Shown here: one piece after another, positions 1 to 11,445 of the stretch | Layout of the letters: each line of letters begins with the position of its first letter | How positions within the stretch are numbered: the first letter of the stretch is position 1 | Assembly: GCF_018812025.1 (NCBI RefSeq) | Contig: NC_063057.1 | Coordinates: forward strand, 19,313,638 to 19,377,637 | Source of the DNA: Megalobrama amblycephala | Taxonomy: Eukaryota; Chordata; Actinopteri; Cypriniformes; Xenocyprididae | Length of the DNA: 64,000 bases | Direction of reading: 5' to 3' | The notes under the pieces: generated by a model | Seen by the model: only the letters and a program-made list of their open reading frames with translations | Database searches by the model: none | What the model was told of the DNA's origin: nothing | Position numbers and translations under genes: made by a program

Positions 1-616
1 CATAAGACGCAAAACATACAGTATCACGACACTGTTGCATGTGCGCAAGGCATTTTTGAATCAGACTGAGAACATAGTCGGATTCAAGTGTTTGCTACAT
101 GCTTATTTTTTTTCCTGTTGATAGGATTATTTCAGGTCCCCTTTTCAATCTGATCAAAATTTAATTCAGATTGAGCTCAATCAGATCGATTGAAGCATTT
201 ACATTAAAGCTTTTCAGTCTGATTGAGCCATCAATCCAATTATAAACAAACAGATTACATGGGTGCATGTAAACACAGATAGCGTTGCATAAAACTAATT
301 ATACAACAGTTAGTTCTGGTTCTGGAATCTGATTGGCTGAGTGCCTTTCCAGCCATGTGATATTCTACTAATATCACACGGAAACAATTTCACAATTTGG
401 GATAACATTCTGCAGTTTTATAATTTAAACGTGACCATTTCTGGACATTGTCAGAATTTAATACAACATGGGCATCAGTATGTTAATATGCTCATGGTTG
501 TGATGTCATAATGGTTTCCATATATGGTCTGGGTAGGATTTTTGCATTGTAAACATTGAGTGCTCAAACCCTTCTGTTTCAAAAGAGCAACAAAAATATA
601 ACAAAAAGGGTCTTGC
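1..616. other. Probable hcls1 intron, no gene seen
   Basis: Downstream of the last recognisable hcls1 exon on the minus strand. I see AT-rich sequence with short direct and inverted words (aatctgat, tcagattg at 140-245) typical of an old MITE remnant, but no SH3-type exon and no polyadenylation site that I can defend. Confidence 0.4.
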
Positions 617-3600
617 CTGAGGTTCTGTCTCTGGTTCATCTCTGGGAATTTCAGGCAGGTTTCTGAACGCCTTTTGGGGTTTCTGGGATGCTGGCACAGG
701 TGGAGGTCTCTGATTCTCTTCCTCCTCTTCATGCTTGCTCTGCTCCTTAAGAGAGAAGATGACCAGCTAAGTGTTCATTAGTGTTTGAAAAAGAAAAGTC
801 TGGTGTGTGGGTGGGTGGGTTATGTATTGTTGTCATGCGTTTCTATTAAAGTGCAATGAGCATTTCTATATTTAAATGTATCAAGACAAATGTGAACCTC
901 CTGTTTGCGTTGTGCCTCTTCTCGTTCTCTCTTCTCTCTAGCAAGTCTTCTGGCTCTCTCCTCATCTGCTCTCTTCTTGTTCTCTTCATCGGAGGCCTTC
1001 GCCATGTTCTCAAACCGAGCCTTAAGGTTTCCAGCTCCTACACTTGCTATAAACACCAAGAACATATAATCAAGCATTTACAGTGTCCCTGAAAAGTATA
1101 TGATCCCTTATTTAACACTGAATGCAATTGCATTACTACTCAAAACCAACCATATCAAATATATAATTTCCATAGACTTGTACAACAACAACTCACAGGC
1201 CTCGAAAGCTTTAGGCTTTTCATAAGCTGATGATGGTGACTCCATCTCACTGAATGAAGCTGCACTCTGTGAGAAAAAAACACTGTATGTACATTCTCTG
1301 GGAAACTCTCACACTAAATGAATAATGTACGAAATCCTATTTCTGCCTCGCAGTAAAAAAAAAGAGAGAGAATTTAAAAGAACTGATAACAACCTTGCGA
1401 CCTTGTTTTTCATAATTGCACCTTTATGTTTCTCTCTCGCAATGTGACTTTATATCTTACAGCTGTGACTACTTTTCTTTTTAATTACAACTTTATTTCT
1501 CACAATTGCGACTTTTTTCTTGTAATTTTGACTTGTCGTATATATAGCAATGAGACTATATCTCACAACTGTGATTATATTTCTCGCAAGTACAACTTTA
1601 TTTCTCACAATTGCGACTTTACGTATATATTGCAATGTGACTATCTCACAACTGTGACTATATTTCTTGTAAGTGCAACTCTTTCTCACAATTGCGACTT
1701 TTTTCTTGTAATTTTGACTTGTTGTATATATAGCAATGAGACTATATCTCCCAACTGTGATTATATTTCTCGCAAGTACAACTTTATTTCTCACAATTGC
1801 GACTTTATGTATATATTGCAATGTGACTATCTCACAACTGAGACTATATTTCTTGTAAGTGCAACTATTTCTCACAATTGCAACTTTTTTCTTGTAATTT
1901 TGACTTGTCGTATACATAGCAATGTGATTATCTCACAACTGTGATTATATTTCTCGTAAGTACAACTTTATTTCTCATAATTACGACTTTACGTATATAT
2001 TGCAATGTGACTATCTCACAACTGTGACTATACTTCTTGTAGGTGCAACTATTTCTCACAATTGTGACTTTTTCTTGTAATTTTGACTTGTCATATATAT
2101 AGCAATGAGACTATATCTCACAACTGTGATTATATTTCTTGCAAGTACAACTTTATTTCTCACAACTGCGACTTTACGTATATGTTGCAATGTGACTATC
2201 TCACAACTGTGACTATATTTCTTGTAAGTGCAACTATTTCTCACAATTGCGACTTTTTTCTTGTAATTTTGACTTGTCGTATACATAGCAATGTGATTAT
2301 ATCTCACAACTGTGATTATATTTCTCGCAAGTACAACTTTATTTCTCACAATTGCGACTTTATGTATATATTGCAATGTGACTATCTCACAACTGTGACT
2401 ATATTTCTTGTAAGTGCAACTCTTTCTCACAATTGCGACTTTTTTCTTGTAATTTTGACTTGTTGTATATATAGCAATGAGACTATATCTCCCAACTGTG
2501 ATTATATTTCTCGCAAGTACAACTTTATTTCTCACAATTGCGACTTTACGTATATATTGCAATGTGACTATCTCACAACTGAGACTATATTTCTTGTAAG
2601 TGCAACTATTTCTCACAATTGCAACTTTTTTCTTGTAATTTTGACTTGTCGTATACATAGCAATGTGATTATCTCACAACTGTGATTATATTTCTCGTAA
2701 GTACAACTTTATTTCTCATAATTACGACTTTACGTATATATTGCAATGTGACTATCTCACAACTGTGACTATACTTCTTGTAGGTGCAACTATTTCTCAC
2801 AATTGTGACTTTTTCTTGTAATTTTGACTTGTCATATATATAGCAATGAGACTATATCTCACAACTGTGATTATATTTCTCGCAAGTACAACTTTATTTC
2901 TCACAATTGCGACTTTACGTATATATTGCAATGTGACTATCTCACAACTGAGACTATATTTCTTGTAAGTGCAACTATTTCTCACAATTGCAACTTTTTT
3001 CTTGTAATTTTGACTTGTCGTATACATAGCAATGTGATTATCTCACAACTGTGATTATATTTCTCGTAAGTACAACTTTATTTCTCATAATTACGACTTT
3101 ACGTATATATTGCAATGTGACTATCTCACAACTGTGACTATACTTCTTGTAGGTGCAACTATTTCTCACAATTGTGACTTTTTCTTGTAATTTTGACTTG
3201 TCATATATATAGCAATGAGACTATATCTCACAACTGTGATTATATTTCTTGCAAGTACAACTTTATTTCTCACAACTGCGACTTTACGTATATGTTGCAA
3301 TGTGACTATCTCACAACTGTGACTATATTTCTTGTAAGTGCAACTATTTCTCACAATTGCGACTTTTTTCTTGTAATTTTGACTTTTCGTATACATAGCA
3401 ATGTGATTATATCTCACAACTGTGATTATATTTCTCGTAAGTACAACTTTATTTCTCACAACTGCGACTTTACGTATATATTGCAATGTGACTATCTCAC
3501 AACTGTGACTATATTTCTTGTAAGTGCAGCTATTTCTCACAATTGCGACTTTTTTCTTGTAATTTTGACTTGTCGTATACATAGCAATGTGATTATATCT

Positions 3601-6600
3601 CACAACTGTGATTATATTTCTCGTAAGTACAACTTTATTTCTCACAACTGCGACTTTACATATATTTTCGCAATGTGACTATCTCACAACTGTGACTATA
3701 TTTCTTGTAAGTGCAACTATTTCTCACAATTGCGACTTTTTCTTGTAATTTTGACTTGTCGTATATATAGCAATGAGACTATATCTCACAACTGTGATTA
3801 TATTTCTTGCAAGTACAACTTTATTTCTCACAACTGCGACTACGTATATATTGCAATGTGACTATCTCACAACTGTGACTATATTTCTTGTAAGTGCAAC
3901 TATTTCTCAGAATTGCGACTTTTTCTTGTAATTTTGACTTGTCGTATACATAGCAATGTGATTATATCTCACAACTGTGATTATATTTCTCGTAAGTACA
4001 ACTTTATTTCTCACAACTGCGACCTTACGTATATATTGCAATGTGACTATCTCACAACTGTGACTATATTTCTTGTAAGTGCAACTATTTCTCACAATTG
4101 TGACTTTTTTCTTGTAATTTTGACTTGTCGTATACATAGCAATGTGATTATATCTCACAACTGTGATTATATTTCTCGTAAGTACAACTTTATTTCTCAC
4201 AACTGCGACTTTACGTATATATTGCAATGTGACTATCTCACAACTGTGACTATATTTCTTGTAAGAGCAACTATTTCTCAGAATTGCGACTTTTTCTTGT
4301 AATTTTGACTTGTCGTGTATATATAGCAATGAGACTATATCTCACAACTGTGATTATATTTCTCCTAAGTGCAACTTTATTTCTCACAATTGCGACTTTA
4401 CGTATATATTGCAATGTGATTATCTCACAACTGTGACTATATTTCTTGTAAGTGCAACTATTTCTCACAATTGCGACTTTTTCTTGTAATTTTGACTTGT
4501 CATATATATAGCAATGAGACTATATCTCACAACTGTGATTATATTTCTCGCAAGTACAACTTTATTTCTCACAACTGCGACTTTACGTATATATTGCAAT
4601 GTGACTATCTCACAACTGTGACTATATTTCTTGTAAGTGCAACTATTTCTCAGAATTGCGACATTTTCTTGTAATTTTGACTTGTCGTATATATAGCAAT
4701 GAGACTATATCTCACAACTGTGATTATATTTCTCCTAAGTGCAACTTTATTTCTCACAATTGCGACTTAACGTATATATTGCAATGTGATTATCTCACAA
4801 CTGTGACTATATTTCTTGTAAGTGCAACTATTTCTCACAATTGCGACTTTTTCTTGTAATTTTGACTTGTCGTATATATAGCAATGAGACTATATCTCAC
4901 AACTGTGATTATATTTCTCGTAAGTACAACTTTATTTCCCACAATTGCGACTTATATATATTATATTTCAATGTGACTATCTCACAACTGTGACTATATT
5001 TCTTGTAAGTGCAACTATTTCTCACAATTGTGACTACGTATATATTGCAATGTGGCTAATATATAAAGCAATGCAACTATTTTTCTCAATTGCAACTTTA
5101 TTTATCGCAATTGCGACTTTATATCGCAATGTGATTATCCGACAACTGAAACTATATTTCGCAAAAGTGCAACCTTTTTCTCAATTTCAACTTGCCGTTT
5201 ATATAGCAATGTGATTATCGATATATCAATATTGTGATAATCACAACTGTGATTATATTTCTTGAAAGTGCAACTTTATTGCACACAATTGTGACTTTTT
5301 TTCTCATAATTTCAACTTGCCGTATATATTGCAATGTGACTATCTTACAACTGCGACTATATTTCTCTACAATTTTCTCATAATGGCAACTTTGCTTCTC
5401 GTAATTGCGACTACGCATACCTCACAATGTGACTTTATTTTTTTATTTTAAACATTATCTGAATATTATCCTCTTTTTTTACTCTAAAACAGAAACAGGC
5501 TTCCATAATAATAGCATAATAAAACATTTGAAATATACCTTATCCATGCGATCTGCTTCGACTCCATAACGTCCTCCAAAACCCTTTGCATAGTCTGAAA
5601 TAAATAATAAGAATAACCAGCATTTTGACATTATTTTGTGAGTATTTGACTGTTTAAACTCAATTTAGTACTGAGAGGCAGCTTTATGTGCACAAACTTT
5701 GGGTGTAATCACAAAATCTGCGCGAATGAGTAAAATTATGCGCAATCTCATGCCGAAATTCAAGCCCTATAACACAAACAATATTCATCTGGCGCAAATA
5801 AAACAAGTGAGTGAGGTTTGTGTGTCAATTAACAGTCGGAGAGATGAGACTTGCAAAGGGAGATAAATACCAGGGATAAATTGCATAAAGTAAGACCTGG
5901 CCACTAGGGCCCCTGGGGTAAGCGCAAGATGATCACTAGGACCCCCAGCTACTATTTTCAGTCATCTAATATTAGAAAACACCCTTTTTGTCAACCTTGT
6001 TACAAATAAAATAAGAAAAGGGACCACTGGTTGTGGCAAGGTGCCCCAAAGTCATGTTCCCAGGACCATCAAAGGACTGACATTCAGAAATAGGTGCCAA
6101 GTGATGTGACACTAATGCAGCCTATGCTATTACAATCATTACAAAACATCAGAATAAATATGAAGAGGGGTTTTGAAAGAGTTTCCCATTAGTCAAATGA
6201 TCCCAGGCAATATTTACAATACCTTTCTGTGACTGATGTTTCTCTGTTTCTCCTTTGTAGTCGTAACCCAAAGCAGCCTTGTCAACCTTTTCCTTTTCCA
6301 CGCCGTATTTTCCCCCAAAACCTTTTGCATAGTCTGTGAGATGTTCAGAAAACAGAACTATGCTTAATAAACTATTCTTCCACCAAAAGGACAACAAAAT
6401 ATGGATTGAGGACCAGGATGCTGGTCAATATAACAGCGGAGATTGAACTTACCTTTCTGTGACTGATGTTTCTCCGTTTCTCCTTTGTAGTCGTAACCCA
6501 TTGCAGCCTTGTCAACTTTTTCTTTTTCCACTCCGTATTTTCCCCCAAAGCCTTTTGCATAGTCTGTGAAATATTAAGAAAACAGTATTGTGCTTTATAA

Positions 6601-9046
6601 AAGATTCTTCCACTAAAAGGACAACAAAATATGGATTGAGAATATAATGGCAGAGATCGAACTTACCTTTCTGTGACTGGTGTTTCTCAGTCTCGCCTTT
6701 GTAGTCGTATCCCATTGCAGCCTTGTCAACTCTCTCTTTCTGTACACCATACTTGCCACCGAAACCTTTAGCGTAATCTTATGAACAGTAAAGAAGTGAC
6801 TATTATAGACTGAACAGACAAAATAGAGGAGGAGACACATAGAGTGTGCTTAAAGTTTTTGAATGTATGAGTACCTTTCTGAGATGCATGCTGCTGAACT
6901 TCACCCTTGTACTCGTAGGTCATGGCAGACTGTAGTGAATTGATGATAAAAGGCAAATATTCAAATTGTTAGATTCAAATAGTAGTAGTATTAATTCATA
7001 TTATGCAACCACATTTTTAAATTATTTATCATAGGACAGTGATGAGAGGGTTTCTAACCTTGTCCACACGGTCTTTCTGAACACCAAATTTCCCCCCAAA
7101 TCCCTTTGCTGCATCTGTCTGGGATGAGTGCTGCTCTACCTCTGCCACATAGCCGTGCCCTAAAGCACCCTGGGAAAATTCAACACATACATTTTTTTAT
7201 TAAAATCATGCAATATCAACAAAACTAATAGCGTTTGGTGTCATCAAACCTCAAAGTCACAGCAAGTTTGATTAAACCATCAAAAAATAAGGGAAAAAAT
7301 ATTTATATTTTCTTAAATATGGTGAAGGTATTTATCTGACAAAATTATTTGGCAATTATTTTTGCAAACTACAGCAACATGTTTTATTATACGCAAAAAA
7401 AAAAAAAAGCATAGAAAAACAAAAGTTTACAGGAAAAAGCATATACGGACTACAACATAATCAGTTATTAATATGTCATTGGTTCCCTCTTGTTTTTGCA
7501 CATGTTCATAATTTCTTTGTATGACAAGCTGGACAAAAATTATGTCCATACAATTTGGCATATTTCATTATGTTATCACATATAAAACAAATGACTCCAA
7601 GCACAACTACGCAATATGCTTACAAACTTTTTAATACATTTTTTAATATTATTTGAATAAAGGGTGTCAATTTTCCTAGGCCAGACATCACTTTTTGGTC
7701 ACTACAGTATATGCAAACGAGTTTGCTCTCCGAGAAATATTTTTAGACGTAAGGTGCGATCACATTAGCAAATTTTCTGTGAAATTTTGTTGGCAAGAAG
7801 GTCCATAGTCTATTATCAATAGTGTAGAGATATATAAAGCACAGCTCATAGAAGTCAACCAAACAGCTTTCTGTTAATCAGTGCGGCAAATCTGTGAAAC
7901 AGTTGCGAAATCAGGCTAGGGAAATCTTTTGTAATCAAGCAAAATTCCCAGTTGTGTGGATTCCTATTGAAATGACTGGATTTAGTGACCAACAATGTGC
8001 TCTGCATCAGTAAATGTGACGACATCTTTAGATTTTGGCCTGTTCTCAAACTAACCTTGTCCATTCTGTCTTTCTCAACTCCGAATTTCCCTCCATAGCC
8101 GTAAGAGGCTTTAGGGCCCTGGTCCATCTCTTTCTTCTTAACCACCTCATGTTCCCGAGACACATTCTGCCTGAGCTCTGCAATGCTGAACACAAACAGG
8201 CACATCACATGTTACTACATGCTGCATATTACCATGGAATGTGGCACTTTTGTTATGCACTCAAATCTTTGCATGTGTTTATAGTGCTCATTTGTTCATG
8301 TTCAGGACGAACATTACGAAAATAAAATACATAGATATATGTTATAATTTTATTTAAAATGCAGTGTGTCAGTGCAAAATCTTATTCCGCTTCTGACATG
8401 ACGTATGCTTGAACTTATCAGTCCATATTTGGAAATGCAACTCAAGTCGGCAGCATTTCTACTTCCTATTTCCTCACTGCAGATAGTAACACTCTTTTCA
8501 GCAGTGCTTTCAGTTTTATGCATTGCAACATGGTGCCATTAAAGCAACCTGCTATATTATTATATCATTTAAAATCTGTACCTGATGTGTTCTTTTCGGC
8601 CTGATCCTTCTATGGTTCTGGCACCCCATCTCTGCTCCTGCTCCGAGACATCGTTCTGAAACAGACACATTTTTATATATAAAATAATAATAGTTAAAAA
8701 TGTATAAAGAATTCTGATAGAAATCTTAACTCTAAACCAGGTGTGTCCAATCCTTCTCCTGGAGGGCCACTGTCCTGCAGAATTCAGCTCCAACGCACCT
8801 GAACCAACTAATCAAAATCTTACTAGGCATACTAGAACCTTCCGGGCAGGTGTGTTGAGGCAAGTTGGAGCTAAACTCCAGGCCTCCAAGAACAGGTTTG
8901 TTTCTTATTATTTTACAGTAGTGCCTTTAGATGATTTTGGAGTCTTTTCCCTGTCTGCTTACCTCAAAATTTGGATCGGTTTCCCAGTCGTCCCCCTCTG
9001 ATTCGACCTTCACATTAACATCATGTCCCACCACAGCTTTCCACAT
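617..9046 (-). CDS. hcls1: hcls1: haematopoietic lineage cell-specific protein 1 (HS1), 3' end outside window
   Basis: HS1 is a cortactin relative that binds Arp2/3 and F-actin and links antigen-receptor signalling to the actin cortex in blood cells. Twelve coding exons join in phase (397 codons): 8963-9046, 8582-8655, 8056-8185, 7059-7169, 6875-6929, 6667-6777, 6453-6563, 6223-6333, 5539-5594, 1197-1266, 898-1046, 617-745. The ATG at 9046 follows directly on an acceptor. Residues 19-27 (DDWETDPNF) are the Arp2/3-binding acidic motif. Residues 79-281 hold 5.5 cortactin repeats of 37 residues (pattern GFGGKxGVxKDRxDK then SQKD), against 3.5 in mammalian HS1 and 6.5 in cortactin. A charged helical region (about 305-354) and the start of a proline-rich stretch follow. 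The Tyr-rich part and SH3 domain must lie below base 1. The N-terminus [12 protein letters not shown] and the neighbour golgb1 favour HS1 over cortactin. The last visible donor would be GC rather than GT. Confidence 0.92.
1425..5445. repeat. Satellite-like tandem array inside an hcls1 intron (unit about 186 bp)
   Basis: About 4.0 kb of AT-rich tandem repeat fills the intron between hcls1 exons 1197-1266 and 5539-5594. The motif tgacttgtcgtata recurs at about 1529, 1715, 1901 and 2084, giving units of 183-186 bp and roughly 20 copies that decay past 4.95 kb. Each unit is built of shorter blocks centred on TCACAATTGTGA (a perfect 12-bp palindrome, for example 2056-2067) or its variants TCACAATTGCGA and TCACAACTGTGA. 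Longer segments recur at multiples of the unit, so there is a higher-order structure. Because 186 is divisible by 3, both strands show long open frames; these are not genes. Confidence 0.95.
6223..6777 (-). repeat. hcls1: Three tandemly duplicated 111-bp cortactin-repeat exons of hcls1
   Basis: Exons 6667-6777, 6453-6563 and 6223-6333 are each exactly 111 bp (37 codons, same phase) and encode near-identical repeats carrying [14 protein letters not shown]. The two introns between them (103 and 119 bp) are also alike; both contain the run ggacaacaaaatatggattg. Exon and intron were therefore copied together, by unequal exchange, fairly recently. Confidence 0.9.
7170..8055. other. hcls1 intron, 886 bp, no feature recognised
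   Basis: AT-rich intron between repeat exons 7059-7169 and 8056-8185. It has an A-tract at 7396-7408 but no repeat family or gene that I can name. Confidence 0.6.
8738..8900. mobile_element. Short foldback MITE in hcls1 intron
   Basis: It begins CAGGTGTGTCCAATCCTTCT and ends in a partly complementary arm containing ttggagctaaactccaggcc; agctccaac on the left pairs with gttggagct on the right. It is related in style to the element at 32355-32523. Non-coding; boundaries are approximate. Confidence 0.55.
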
Positions 9047-9513
9047 CTATAGAAAGAGAAGCCATAATTGTATGGCTCATGTTACATTTTCTCAGACATT
9101 TGATTATTTTAACGCATTATGCTTAAAATGTAGCCATACAAATATACTCATAAATACGTAAAAACAGTAGAAGTAGTTAAATAGTCAACTTGACAATGTC
9201 AAGAGAGGGTAAATCATCATCATCACCACAGCTTAATGGTGTAATTCCACATATTTTGAGTTTTATGAAAAACAAAAGCTACATTTTCGTTTAAACTCTA
9301 TAAATGAAACAAGAGTCACAAGTGTTGTTGCACTTTGCAAGTTCCTCATTTTTCTAGAGCATCAGATGGTTCACGAATTCACGAAAAATACACTTTAATT
9401 TCAACAGTAAACCAAACCATGAACGCTGTAATGAAAGCACAGCAACTTTACAGTTAATGTATATAAAATGTATACATTTGACTTCCTGCGACAAAAAAAA
9501 AAGTTCAACTCAC

Positions 9514-9720
9514 GATGTATCACCCACTTCCTGACTTAAAAGTTTCGTTTTTCTTTATTCATTCGTAATAACAATATGACCAGATACCAATGTTTACTCA
9601 CTTTATAGTGCTTTTATTCCCGGCTTTGTGTCCGTTAAGTATCGGTATCAGCGTCAGTGCGCGATAAACAACAAATCAGACCTGCGCACCGTGTACTCCA
9701 GAAGAGGTGTCGGGCACGCG
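9514..9720 (-). promoter_or_regulatory. hcls1: Proposed hcls1 5' UTR exon and promoter
   Basis: On the minus strand a strong donor (ATC then GTGAGTT, at 9513/9514) lies 468 bp upstream of the acceptor before the ATG, which fits a non-coding first exon. The sequence CAGGAAGTGG (plus-strand ccacttcctg, 9524-9533) and a second CAGGAAGT (9480-9488) are ETS/PU.1-type cores, expected for a blood-cell gene. CpG-containing sequence runs to about 9720. The transcription start is not determined. Confidence 0.35.
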
Positions 9721-11211
9721 TTCACGCGCATCTTACTTCCACCAATGCATTTTTGACCAATTAAATTAAGACACAAAAATACATTAAAATAATAATATAA
9801 ATTTTGTAAGTAGTCCAAATGTCTTAAAAACTATAAATAAACGTATATGTAATAGTAGTATTATATATTTTTAATGATTCTTCGTTGTATTTATGAAATA
9901 TTTTATGTTTGGGTCAGAGCAACACAAACTGTGCAGGACCACTGAAGCATTCGGCACGGTTAAAAGAACTCAAAATTATTGCAATGATTGTGTATTTATT
10001 CCAAACACATAAAATAATTAAGTATTAATTAAAATCAAAGGTTTACTGTACAATCTGCTGTACAAGAACAGCACCACCATGTCATGCAAACACATAGATG
10101 TGTATGTCCTCCCATAAATAGACTTTATTTCCAAAAAATAGCCCCTACAACAGGGTAGCAGGAGGAAGAGAAAGGATCATTTACAGAGATTTTACAGATA
10201 AAACACTCACTGGGCTGTGCTTAAAATCTCACTGTAAGAGACAACATTTTAACCATAATCTAATCCAGCCCTATACAGCCCAAACAGATCTGAGTGACAG
10301 TAGAATAGTGAGAATAGGAAGTCCGGCTCTGGCTCGGAAAACGGAAAATAAGCAGAACATGAATGACTTGAACTGAAACATAATCAAAACATCTAAAGTA
10401 ATTGGTAATAACATGTCTTGAGATTAAGGTATTTCATTTATGTCTTTAAGGTTGAATGAAAGCAATAGTAGTCCAGGTGTAAAGACCATGATGTGTAGTG
10501 TGTTAAAGAAAATAAACAACAAAACCAACAAATAAACCAGGGGAAAAAAACACCAATTAAAATGGACAAATATAAATGACAGTATTGCACCAAGCTGGCA
10601 AACTAGTCTGCCATGACAGAGAGAGTCAGCAAACTAACACGTTTCTTGTAGACACATACAGTAACTATCAGCTTTGCCATTACTTTTGAACGCACTGACT
10701 TTATGCAGAAATAAAGAGATATCAAGAAAACTAATTATAGGAAGTTGGAATGTGGTCAAAATAAGTCTTCTTGTGTCTACCTTTATGCAATCTGACAGAC
10801 ATTGTGAAAGACCCTGTTTTACAGAAAGAAAGGAAGAAAAAGAACCTGACACTATACCATGTCAACTTCATCTACATTTTCCAAATAATGCATAAACATT
10901 CCTTCGTAAATGAGGGCGTTCTTAAAGGGTAATACCATGTTCTTGAGGAAGTGCAGGTAGTGCTCTAGTGTTACTAGTATGGTCAAGCCCCATTAAAACT
11001 GGGTGGAAATGATTTTTGTCAGAGCGCTCCGATAAAAAGAGAACAAAACAAACAGATCAGATGTAACTTTGGTAAATAAGCAAGGAAAAATGTTCACAGA
11101 CAATTTGTAAATTAGTTAATCCTGTATTAAATAATGTGTCCCATTTGATTTGTTTTGTATAAGTGAATGAGTATGTAACTGTCTCTCTCAGTTAAGCGTT
11201 ATGAGTCTCTC
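9721..11211. other. golgb1 3' UTR and hcls1 upstream spacer
   Basis: No coding exon recognised. The golgb1 stop side (about 10.1-11.2 kb) is probably 3' UTR. The rest, about 0.4 kb, is AT-rich spacer up to the hcls1 promoter; both genes point the same way. Confidence 0.5.
10124..10129 (-). terminator. golgb1: Candidate golgb1 polyadenylation signal
   Basis: AATAAA on the minus strand (plus tttatt), about 1.08 kb past the stop at 11212; 10130-11211 would then be 3' UTR. Another AATAAA near 9994 is an alternative. Confidence 0.4.
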
Positions 11212-11391
11212 TCACAGATATCCTCCCATGCATAGCAGCAACAGCACGTGAACAGTCAGCAGGTAGAGTGACACCAGCAGAGGGGTGCGCTGACGAGAGC
11301 AGAAGGCGACTCGCAGCATCCGCAGCAGCCCAGGTCCACCACTACGAGTCTGAAATAAAGAAAATATATATAAAAATATATCCAAACATAC

Positions 11392-11445
<54 letters not shown>

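Noticed and set aside
1426..4859. Long open frames on both strands rich in ISHNCD or SQNYKKK peptides
   Set aside because: They follow the 186-bp tandem unit (62 codons) and appear on both strands; the DNA is a satellite array inside an intron.
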